Part shown: positions 24,023 to 30,905 of the stretch, in pieces
Layout: each line of letters begins with the position of its first letter
Numbering within the stretch: position 1 is the first letter of the stretch
Origin: Aliivibrio_A kagoshimensis
GTDB taxonomy: Bacteria > Pseudomonadota > Gammaproteobacteria > Enterobacterales > Vibrionaceae
Length of the DNA: 35,703 nt
Reading direction: 5' to 3'
Assembly (NCBI RefSeq): GCF_050337105.1
Contig: NZ_JAKJSQ010000046.1
Span: 1-35,703 of the forward strand
The notes under the pieces: generated by a model
The model's input: only the letters and a program-made list of their open reading frames with translations
Told to the model about the DNA's origin: nothing
The model's database searches: none
Position numbers and translations under genes: made by a program

Positions 24023-24538
24023 TTAAAACCTCTCAGAGTGAACAAACGGAATCAAGGCTAAAATGAGCGCTTGCTGATAGACACTACTTCGAGTTAGTAG
24101 GTTGTTGGTGAGTAATCCAATGGCTCCGCCTTTCTGTTTTATATTGTCAGTGTTGAACTGTCTGTCCATGACATCACCCAATTCGTCACCTTTCGCCACC
24201 TCTTTTATGACGGCTGGTGGAAGCATTAAGCTGGACGAACGTGACTCACCATGACGAATATTGTCATTAATTACCATCCAAGCGAAAGTGACATTTCCTT
24301 CAATCCCCGCTTCAAGGGCAACGTAATAGTCAGCACCAGTAAAGGCCATTTTGGCATTTTTAATTCGGTTTAATGCGCCTGATTTTGTCTCTTCACAACT
24401 CATCGGTTGGTCTGGAACTTCACTATCTACAGACACTCCTATGTAGTCAAAGGTTTGCCCGGGGAAACTGAGGGTGAACGCTTCTTTAACAGCACTGATT
24501 TTAGCTGGGTTTAGCGATGAGATAATCACTGTTTTCAT
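24023..24538 (-). CDS. yjjX: inosine/xanthosine triphosphatase YjjX
   Basis: House-cleaning nucleotidase that hydrolyses ITP and XTP so that deaminated purines are not used. The 171 residues carry SSLNPAKISAVKEAF at the N terminus, the acidic DYYVALEAGIEG block, and the C-terminal LTRSSVYQQALILALIPF, all matching the NTPase family. The ribosome site AAGAAGG lies inside the end of mbaA: the first 38 bases of yjjX overlap the mbaA 3' end in another frame. This suggests co-transcription and perhaps translational coupling with nspS-mbaA. Confidence 0.93.
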   Translation of the reverse strand: MKTVIISSLNPAKISAVKEAFTLSFPGQTFDYIGVSVDSEVPDQPMSCEETKSGALNRIKNAKMAFTGADYYVALEAGIEGNVTFAWMVINDNIRHGESRSSSLMLPPAVIKEVAKGDELGDVMDRQFNTDNIKQKGGAIGLLTNNLLTRSSVYQQALILALIPFVHSERF

Positions 24539-26858
24539 TTATTTGCCTTCTTTCATAATCTGACAACCATTGGGGGATTTCGTTGAGTGCCATAGGTTTT
24601 CCATAATAGTACCCCTGCAGTAGGTCACATTGGAAGTCTGATAACCATCGAGACATCTCTTCTGTTTCAATTCCTTCGGCTGTCACTATCATCGATTGTG
24701 AATGGCAAAGCTCAATAAGGGGTTTGATTATCTGCCTTTTTTTACTGTTGCTCAGTGTATTTAAGAAAACTCGGTCTAGTTTGATTTTTTGGACAGGGTA
24801 CTCTGCTAACTGTGTCATAGAGGTAAAGCCTGAACCAAAATCATCAATAGCTAATTGGAACCCGTATTCGTTCAGCTTACAGAGTAAAGAGTATTGAGTG
24901 ACGGATGCATCAAAGGTCTCCGTTAACTCTAATTCAATCAATTCTGGTGTGATTCGGTATTGTTCAGATATCTGAATAATATAGTTGGCCAAATTGATGG
25001 AGTTTAAGTTGGCAGAAGATAGGTTGATAGAGAGCTGAAATTTAAAGCCAACGATCTGCGCCAATGTGTGGTAATAAGACATGGCGTTTTTTAATACCCA
25101 GCGATCGATCGAAGCATACAAGCCAATTTTTTCTGTAATAGGAATAAACTCATCAGGGCTGACGAGACCTAAAGTTGGAGAACTCCAGCGTAATAGAGCT
25201 TCAAAACCAATTAACTGCTTATTCGATGCATGAACATAGGGCATGTAAACCAGATTAAAAATGTCATCAAAATTGTGCGTTCTCAGCTCTTTCTCAATTT
25301 GTTGTATGCGCTGCATCTCTTGGTCTAATTGCTGCGAATAATAAAAGAGCTGATTTTTTCCTAATTTTTTTGCTTGATACATAGCGGTATCGGCTTTAGA
25401 GATGAGTTGGTCGAGATCAACACCGTTATCAGGAAAGCAAGCGATACCAATACTGGCCGTTACTGGTAATGTGTTATTTTTAAAGCGATAACCGCAATGA
25501 AACCAACTGATAATAGTTGCTGATAGTTTGCTTTCAAGTTGTTGCCCTAAACGTTCCGATGTGATCGCAATGGCAAATTCATCACCGGAAAGGCGGGCTG
25601 CGATACAATATTGACGGTGCGTAGAACTAAAGTTATCAATTAGTAGCGTTAACTGTTCAGAAAAGTCAGCCAGTAATTGATCACCAATGGTATGGCCATA
25701 TTGGTCATTGATGGTCTTAAAGTTGTCGAGATCAATATAGATAATACTGATCTTATGTGTGTCGGGGTCACAATGGTTAAGCTGGTTTTCGACTTCATTG
25801 TTAAAGCGATACCGGTTAGCGAGTTGAGTCAGTTGATCATTTTCAGCGAGTTGTTTGCTTTTCAGGTATGCGGCATTAAGTTCGCTATACATATTGTGAA
25901 ACTTACGGGATAGGCGACCGACTTCATCATTCTTACCAGATGGCGTTAAATTCTCTATCGCTTTGCAATCGAGCTGGTTGAGTTGTTTATCCAATTGACA
26001 TACTGGGTTGATCACATAGTGACGTATCAAAATCAGCAGTGTTGCTGTTGAGGTAATAATAAGGAGTAGAAACCCGCTAATTAAGCGAACAAATAGTGAG
26101 GAAATCTTACTATCTAAGTAGTGAGCATTGGGCTTAAAAAAGAGGTAGGTATTATTATTCAGTGCGACGGTATGAGCCTGTGAATCATGGGGAAGAACAC
26201 GGCTATCAGAGAAGGTTACTTCTGTCTGGTAGTAGCCATTCATCTGCATAATTTTCAGGTTTAATTGTTGTGCTTCGATAGTTACGGTCAATGCCAAGGT
26301 ATGGTCTACTTGACCTGCCTCAGCTGTCGATAACGTTCGGGTATCAATTAACATGTATCGTATGAGTGAGGTCTGTCCCTCTTGATTTGTGACCAGCCCT
26401 GATTTTTGATTCTGCAAAGCATTTAACTCATGTTGAACGAACTCTTTTTGTTCTTGCGGCTGCTTAGCAAAAGGATCCTGGCTACTCTCATAATAAAACA
26501 GGGTCTGGAGTTGTGGTGAAAGCAAAGAGACAGAGGTGATGGCGCTGTGGCTCATATCTAGCTCAGATAGTGCTCTGTCTAGTGATTCACTCAAATCAAT
26601 GTGGCGATACTGGTCATCACTATTATGGATGAACTCTTGAAGCGTGCCACTCTCTTTAAGAGCATAGACATAACTATTCAAAAAGGTTAAATAGTAGGAG
26701 TGATAACTGGCTAGCTCAGACAGACCAAGGGCAATCTTCTGCTTTTCAAGCTGTTGGATTGCAGACTTCTCTTCATTAAATATCTTATAAGTGACTAAAC
26801 CGTAGCTCAATAAAATAACGGGAATAATTAATACGATAAGACGCTTGCTTAAGTTCAT
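24501..26858 (-). CDS. mbaA: MbaA-like GGDEF-EAL protein controlling c-di-GMP
   Basis: Inner-membrane bifunctional c-di-GMP enzyme, the probable orthologue of Vibrio cholerae MbaA, which partners with the polyamine sensor NspS. The 785 residues are arranged as: membrane segment about 7-25, periplasmic sensor region about 26-254, membrane segment about 255-278, HAMP-like linker to about 335, GGDEF domain about 340-505, EAL domain about 520-775. The GGDEF site reads SGDEF (424-428); the usual I-site RxxD is RQYC (415-418), so product inhibition is probably lost. The EAL domain keeps EALLR (553), Asn612, ELTE (644-647), Asp672-Asp673, Lys693 and Glu728, so phosphodiesterase activity is expected. 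Its ATG overlaps the nspS stop by 4 bases. Confidence 0.93.
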   Translation of the reverse strand: MNLSKRLIVLIIPVILLSYGLVTYKIFNEEKSAIQQLEKQKIALGLSELASYHSYYLTFLNSYVYALKESGTLQEFIHNSDDQYRHIDLSESLDRALSELDMSHSAITSVSLLSPQLQTLFYYESSQDPFAKQPQEQKEFVQHELNALQNQKSGLVTNQEGQTSLIRYMLIDTRTLSTAEAGQVDHTLALTVTIEAQQLNLKIMQMNGYYQTEVTFSDSRVLPHDSQAHTVALNNNTYLFFKPNAHYLDSKISSLFVRLISGFLLLIITSTATLLILIRHYVINPVCQLDKQLNQLDCKAIENLTPSGKNDEVGRLSRKFHNMYSELNAAYLKSKQLAENDQLTQLANRYRFNNEVENQLNHCDPDTHKISIIYIDLDNFKTINDQYGHTIGDQLLADFSEQLTLLIDNFSSTHRQYCIAARLSGDEFAIAITSERLGQQLESKLSATIISWFHCGYRFKNNTLPVTASIGIACFPDNGVDLDQLISKADTAMYQAKKLGKNQLFYYSQQLDQEMQRIQQIEKELRTHNFDDIFNLVYMPYVHASNKQLIGFEALLRWSSPTLGLVSPDEFIPITEKIGLYASIDRWVLKNAMSYYHTLAQIVGFKFQLSINLSSANLNSINLANYIIQISEQYRITPELIELELTETFDASVTQYSLLCKLNEYGFQLAIDDFGSGFTSMTQLAEYPVQKIKLDRVFLNTLSNSKKRQIIKPLIELCHSQSMIVTAEGIETEEMSRWLSDFQCDLLQGYYYGKPMALNEIPQWLSDYERRQINENSDYLIAKPS

Positions 26859-27874
26859 TGACGAGTGGCCTGTAACGTTTTAAACGACTTCATGATCGAA
26901 GCGGCGATAGTGTTTTTTTCATAGATGCTTGAGCGATCTTGATGTGAATAAAACTGGGCATTGGTTAATGTATGTTGATCAGTTGTTGGTGAATACCCCA
27001 TACTTTGAGCGTTGATCTTTGCTATCTCTTTTCTGTTTATAAAGTTAATGAAATCATAGGCTAACTTTTTATTCTTACTGGTATGTGCAACCGCTAAGCA
27101 GTCTACCCAAATCAGAGTGCCCTCTTTGGGAATGATGAACTTCCACTGTTTGGAGTGTGTCTCGGAATTTAACGTGACTTCATCACCACTAAACGCCATG
27201 GCGAGATAGAGTTGTTGTCGATTATTCGCTTGAGTAATGAGAGTGGTAGGGTTGCCGTATCCCAACATGAAAGGAACCTGTTCTAACAGCTCTTGGTGTA
27301 TTTCATTGAGTAAGCGCTTATCGTTACTTGTCACACTCTGGTGTCTAACAAACAAGGAGGGAAGCAGTAGTTCAGAGTAATCTCCCAACATACTGATATG
27401 GCCAGAGAGGTATTTTTCAGGTTGTAGAATCGAGTGCCAAGAGTTTGGTGGCTGCTTCAATTTATCACTTCGATACGCTAGACCTAAAGAGCCCCAAAAA
27501 TAGGGGGCTGAGTGAGTTCCGCACTGCGTTCTCCAGCTTTTATTTGAGTTGATAAGATTAGGTACTTCGGTGTTTGAAAGAGGAGCGAATTGATTTTTTG
27601 AAGCAAAGTAGCGCGCAGTAACTTCATCACTGACGATCAAATCGATATTGCCATATTGATTGTTACTAATGATTTCATCTCGTTGCGCCATATTACTGAA
27701 AAAGAGTTGCTCAAGAGTACTGCCACTTTTTTGTTCCCATATCTCAATGACTTGGGGAGATAGGTAGCCTTCCCAATTGAGGATTGTTAACGTGGAAGAG
27801 CTTGCTTTTGCATAAAGGGAAGTAACCAATAAGAGAAGAAAAAAAGCAATATTCGTTAAGTGCTTGACAGTCAA
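26855..27874 (-). CDS. nspS: NspS-like periplasmic polyamine-binding sensor
   Basis: Periplasmic solute-binding protein of the PotD/PotF class. By gene order and family it is the probable orthologue of V. cholerae NspS, which binds norspermidine or spermidine and acts on MbaA rather than on an ABC transporter. The 339 residues have a signal peptide with likely cleavage after YAKA (residue 24), LTILNWEGYLSP typical of PotD-like proteins, and FSGDEVTLNSE and WVDCLAVAHTSKN in the second lobe. No permease or ATPase gene is near, consistent with a sensor. The start is a TTG (complement of 27872-27874) with AAGG six bases upstream; no ATG would preserve the signal peptide. Confidence 0.9.
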   Translation of the reverse strand: MTVKHLTNIAFFLLLLVTSLYAKASSSTLTILNWEGYLSPQVIEIWEQKSGSTLEQLFFSNMAQRDEIISNNQYGNIDLIVSDEVTARYFASKNQFAPLSNTEVPNLINSNKSWRTQCGTHSAPYFWGSLGLAYRSDKLKQPPNSWHSILQPEKYLSGHISMLGDYSELLLPSLFVRHQSVTSNDKRLLNEIHQELLEQVPFMLGYGNPTTLITQANNRQQLYLAMAFSGDEVTLNSETHSKQWKFIIPKEGTLIWVDCLAVAHTSKNKKLAYDFINFINRKEIAKINAQSMGYSPTTDQHTLTNAQFYSHQDRSSIYEKNTIAASIMKSFKTLQATRQ

Positions 27875-27919
27875 AATTAGCCTTGTGATTCATTAGGCAA
27901 ACAATCATAAGGTTTTTTT

Positions 27920-27934
27920 ATGCAAATGTTGCAT
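27920..27934. promoter_or_regulatory. palindrome upstream of nspS
   Basis: ATGCAA-N3-TTGCAT is a perfect inverted repeat 46 bases before the nspS start, near where a -35 would lie for the TATGAT-like element at about 27907-27902. It may be an operator; no known regulator is assigned. Confidence 0.35.
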
Positions 27935-27962
27935 ATAGGTGTCATTTATTTGAACTTGACTC

Positions 27963-27992
27963 AAAAAGACCCGCCATAGAGAGGGTGGCGGG
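27963..27992 (-). terminator. intrinsic terminator of pheA
   Basis: Read leftward, CCCGCCA and TGGCGGG enclose a nine-base loop and are followed by TCTTTTT. It separates pheA from nspS. Confidence 0.88.
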
Positions 27993-28009
27993 TTGTATCA
28001 GTGAGGGGA

Positions 28010-29191
28010 TTAGGACTCTTTGATATTCGGTTGTACCGGTTCTACATTTTCAATGGGATAGCAACCTAGTACTTTGAGATATTTAGTAATTACCGTTAGC
28101 TCATCAATAACCAGTTTCATTTCGTCAGATTTAATATTGGCTTTTAAATCCATATAAAACATCTCTTCCCACGGGTTGCCAAGGATGGGTCTAGATTCTA
28201 GTTTATTAATGTTGATGTTGTGTTTTTGAAGCACTAATAATGATTCAACCAATGAACCAGCGTCGTGGGCGGTTGACATGATCAGCGTCGTTTTTGAAGG
28301 GATTTGCTCTGATACTTCGACAGGCTTACGGGCAACGACAATAAAGCGAGTATAGTTCTCAGTTTGGTTCGCAATGCTACCGTGAATCGATTGAAGTCCA
28401 TACAGTTTACCGCTGGATGCATTACCAATAGCACCAACATGTGGAGAGTCTAGTTCTTTTACTGCAACCATCGCGTCAGCGGTACTGACACAGGATTTTA
28501 ACGCCACACTGTCTAAGCGACTTAAAAATTCACTGCACTGCTGCAAAGGCTGCGGGTGAGAATAGAGGGTTGTAATGTCCTCTAATGAGCTGTCTGATGT
28601 TGTTAAAATACAGTGGTCAATCGACTGGGTTATTTCCCCTACGATATAAAGAGTGGTGTGCTGCAATAGGTCAAACACTTCATTGATTGAACCAGAACTG
28701 GTGTTTTCAATCGGTAGTACACCATACTCAGCGTGACCAGATTCAACTGTTTTAACCACTTCTTTAAAATTCTCACAACCCAGCTCCGCGAGTTCAGTGT
28801 TTTTCTTACTGAAATATCGTCGACTGGCTAAATTGGAGTAGGAGCCTTTAGCCCCGAGATAGGCGACTCTTGCAATTGGTTTTCGGCTTAACTGAGGATT
28901 AGCGAGATTCTGTAAGTATTGCTGCTGAAGTAGCACCGAGTCTTCGATAATAGTATGGAACAGTTGTGTAATGTAGTGAGCATCTAGATTGTGCTTCTTA
29001 CCATTATTGATCAATTTAACCAGAAGTTGCTGTTCTCGTTTGGCATCTCGTACTGGTTTTGACGTCTCGACTTTACTTTTAGCGACTTCAATACTGAGTT
29101 TTCTTCGTTCAGAGATCAGTGTTAAAAGCTCATTATCAATATCGTTTAGTCTTAATCTGATCTCATCAAGTGAGTATTGCGGTTCCGTCAT
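28010..29191 (-). CDS. pheA: bifunctional chorismate mutase/prephenate dehydratase
   Basis: P-protein of phenylalanine synthesis: chorismate to prephenate to phenylpyruvate. The 393 residues comprise an AroQ chorismate mutase at about 1-95 (IRLRLNDIDNELLTLISERRKLSIEVAKSK), prephenate dehydratase at about 105-285 (VAYLGAKGSYSNLA, YGVLPIENTSSGSINEV, NYTRFIVVAR) and a C-terminal ACT regulatory domain (KTTLIMSTAHDAGSLVESLLVLQKHNINI, then LESRPILGNPWEEMFY, the phenylalanine-binding ESRP motif). AAGGA lies 6 bases before ATG. A terminator hairpin directly precedes that ribosome site, suggesting attenuation, but no Phe-rich leader peptide is visible. Confidence 0.97.
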   Translation of the reverse strand: MTEPQYSLDEIRLRLNDIDNELLTLISERRKLSIEVAKSKVETSKPVRDAKREQQLLVKLINNGKKHNLDAHYITQLFHTIIEDSVLLQQQYLQNLANPQLSRKPIARVAYLGAKGSYSNLASRRYFSKKNTELAELGCENFKEVVKTVESGHAEYGVLPIENTSSGSINEVFDLLQHTTLYIVGEITQSIDHCILTTSDSSLEDITTLYSHPQPLQQCSEFLSRLDSVALKSCVSTADAMVAVKELDSPHVGAIGNASSGKLYGLQSIHGSIANQTENYTRFIVVARKPVEVSEQIPSKTTLIMSTAHDAGSLVESLLVLQKHNININKLESRPILGNPWEEMFYMDLKANIKSDEMKLVIDELTVITKYLKVLGCYPIENVEPVQPNIKES

Positions 29192-29203
29192 GTTTTATTC
29201 CTT

Positions 29204-29231
29204 AAAAAAGCCTCCGATTCAGTGGAGGCTT
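29204..29231 (-). promoter_or_regulatory. attenuator-like terminator before pheA
   Basis: Read leftward, AAGCCTCC and GGAGGCTT form an eight-base stem around ACTGAATC, followed by a T-run ending 12 bases before pheA. It lies between the pheA promoter and start codon, the usual place of an attenuator. Confidence 0.75.
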
Positions 29232-29289
29232 CTAAATTCGATTTGTCTCAGCCAGTTGAGCCAGATTTTGTATTTTCGTTATGATAATC

Positions 29290-29318
29290 ACAATAAGCAA
29301 GCCAGCTGTTATCGTCAA
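29290..29318 (-). promoter_or_regulatory. pheA promoter
   Basis: Read leftward, TTGACG (29318-29313) and TATTGT (29295-29290) are 17 bases apart. Transcription would begin near 29282, giving a leader of about 90 bases that includes the terminator hairpin. Confidence 0.65.
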
Positions 29319-29337
29319 GAAATTTATATCATCATAA

Positions 29338-29375
29338 ACAACAACGCCTCAATGCAAGCATTGAGGCGTTGTTGT
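29338..29375 (-). terminator. terminator of raiA
   Basis: A perfect 18-base inverted repeat (ACAACAACGCCTCAATGC and its complement) with only two central bases, followed leftward by TTTA. Placed 30 bases after the raiA stop; the short T-run is compensated by the very stable stem. Confidence 0.8.
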
Positions 29376-29405
29376 ATTAGTATCCTTGTTTTTTAATTTG
29401 GGTAT

Positions 29406-29762
29406 TTATACCTCTTCAGAATCCAGCTCTTCTTCAATGTCATTTTCTACTGGTGATTCTGAATGACTCGCTCTACGCGACTCAGATTTGTGTTGCTGCT
29501 TGTTCATTTGGCGTTCTAATTTTTGTAGTGTCTCTCTAATTGCACCAAATAGGTCATCTTGTTCCGCCGAAGCAACGAGTTTGCCTCCAGCAAGAGAAAT
29601 ATATGCTTCAACCTTGTGTTGGCCATTTGCACGTTTAGTAATTCCAGCATGACGGCCTGTGATATCAGCTTGCCATTTATCTAATTTTTTAAACTTGGCC
29701 TCAATACGTTCACGAATAGCAGGAGTAATGTCGATGTTAGTGCCGATGATTTCTACTGTCAT
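29406..29762 (-). CDS. raiA: ribosome-associated inhibitor / hibernation factor RaiA
   Basis: Short-type ribosome hibernation protein (YfiA/HPF family) that binds the 30S decoding region in stationary phase or cold shock and blocks tRNA and mRNA sites. The 118 residues begin MTVEIIGTNIDITPAIRERIEAKFKKLDKW, with a basic face and HKVEAYISLAGG and DLFGAIRETLQKLERQMNKQQHK, and end in an acidic tail (EEELDSEEV). The tail favours RaiA over the shorter HPF. AGAGGAAAG precedes the ATG. A near-consensus CRP site lies 67-82 bases upstream. The position next to pheA is the same as in E. coli. Confidence 0.95.
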   Translation of the reverse strand: MTVEIIGTNIDITPAIRERIEAKFKKLDKWQADITGRHAGITKRANGQHKVEAYISLAGGKLVASAEQDDLFGAIRETLQKLERQMNKQQHKSESRRASHSESPVENDIEEELDSEEV

Positions 29763-29802
29763 AAATGCTTTCCTCTATACGACCCCTTGTTGGGTTAACT
29801 TC

Positions 29803-29808
29803 AGATTA
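29803..29808 (-). promoter_or_regulatory. -10 element of the CRP-dependent raiA promoter
   Basis: Read leftward, TAATCT lies so that transcription would begin near 29796, about 40.5 bases from the centre of the CRP site. That is class II spacing. No good -35 is visible, as expected for an activator-dependent promoter. Confidence 0.5.
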
Positions 29809-29828
29809 CTTATCTCAGTAAAAATAAA

Positions 29829-29844
29829 TGTGATCCAGATCACT
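29829..29844. promoter_or_regulatory. CRP (cAMP receptor protein) site upstream of raiA
   Basis: TGTGA-N6-TCACT with N6 TCCAGA; the inner GTGATC-CA-GATCAC is a perfect palindrome. Across the 22-base extended site (29826-29847) I count 20 matches to the E. coli consensus. Confidence 0.85.
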
Positions 29845-29847
29845 TTT

Positions 29848-30041
29848 TTGTCATGAGCGCGAATAAACAATTTCAACTGTGATCGTAAACAAAAAGATTG
29901 TATTTATTTGCTCAGAATGACTTGATGCCAATGAAAAAATATTAGAGTATGGGGGGGCTGAGCACTAGAAATGAAGGTTTTTAGGGGCTGAGTTCAACCC
30001 CAACTTTTCACTGCTCTTTTCGTCAATATTCTAACTGTTAT
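29848..30041. other. intergenic stretch between raiA control region and bamD
   Basis: A 194-base gap with no credible open reading frame. It holds a run of seven G (29951-29957), a 9-base direct repeat GGGGCTGAG (29954-29962 and 29984-29992), and a small hairpin at 29984-30001 (seven pairs, four-base loop) that lacks a proper T-run and might be a weak end of the bamD transcript. Confidence 0.5.
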
Positions 30042-30770
30042 TTAATCTGCAGGATTTGCGGCAATCATCGCCTCAGTACGCAATATTGCGTCATCCAACT
30101 CCAGTTCTTCATAAGCAACCAACATGAGTTCAAGAGATTTTCTTGCCGCATTGGTGTTTGGGTAGGTACGCTGTAATTCTTGGCTACGATTGATCGCTGA
30201 TATCCACGCTTCACGTCGAATATAAAAATCGGCAGTGGCCAGTTCATAATTGGCTAAGCGGTTTTTAAGTGATGCCATTCTTTTTCTAGCGTCATTGGCG
30301 TAAAGACTATTTGGATAGCGCTCAAGCAACTTCTTAAAATCCTTAAAAGCAGAGCGAGCTGGCTCAGGATCGCGATCTGAGCGATCAATATTAAACAAGT
30401 CATGCATAAAGCTTCGGTCTTGCGCCATATAGGTCAAACCACGCATATACAGTACCCAATCTGATTTCTCATGAGTTGGATTCAAACGATTGAAACGTGA
30501 GATGCTCGCAAGCCCTAACGCCAGATCATCACTCTTGTAATAAGCGAAAATAAGATCTAATTGAACCTGTTCGGAATAAGCGCCAAAAGGGTATCGTGAA
30601 TCAAGTGCTTCTAATTTCTTTATCGCATTGGTCCAGTCTCCAGTTTTCAGTGACTGTTGGGCTTCAGAATAGAGTTCTGCGGGGGGAGTGTCCGGAACGA
30701 TGTCGTCACTGCTTGAACAACCTGCCAATAATGCGACAGATAATAGAGCTGAAATAGTTAGGCGTTTCAT
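30042..30770 (-). CDS. bamD: outer membrane assembly lipoprotein BamD
   Basis: Essential lipoprotein of the BAM complex; with BamA it inserts beta-barrel proteins in the outer membrane. The 242 residues have a lipoprotein signal with LLAGC (cysteine 18), then five TPR-like helical repeats: PPAELYSEAQQSLKTGDW, IKKLEALDSRYPFGAYSEQVQLDLIFAYYKSDD, the WVLYMRGLTYMAQ block, FKDFKKLLERYPNSLYANDARKRM, and a final LMLVAYEELELDD. These match E. coli BamD (YfiO). It is divergent from rluD, the conserved arrangement. Confidence 0.96.
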   Translation of the reverse strand: MKRLTISALLSVALLAGCSSSDDIVPDTPPAELYSEAQQSLKTGDWTNAIKKLEALDSRYPFGAYSEQVQLDLIFAYYKSDDLALGLASISRFNRLNPTHEKSDWVLYMRGLTYMAQDRSFMHDLFNIDRSDRDPEPARSAFKDFKKLLERYPNSLYANDARKRMASLKNRLANYELATADFYIRREAWISAINRSQELQRTYPNTNAARKSLELMLVAYEELELDDAILRTEAMIAANPAD

Positions 30771-30905
30771 TGCTGGAAAAGCTTCCTTGATAAAAAAACA
30801 GAGAATCCGATATAGAAAAAGTCCAATAGCGGATACAATAGGATTATTACATCTATTTACCTAGCGTGCGACTTATTAGTCCCATGGTTTTTGAAAAAGT
30901 TCGAT

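Noticed and set aside
29233..29291. A pheA leader peptide starting at GTG 29291
   Set aside because: Its start lies within the -10 element and it has no Phe codons, so it cannot act like PheL.
29951..29957. Seven-G run as a phase-variation switch
   Set aside because: It is in non-coding DNA, not near a promoter element of raiA or bamD, so slippage would have no clear effect.
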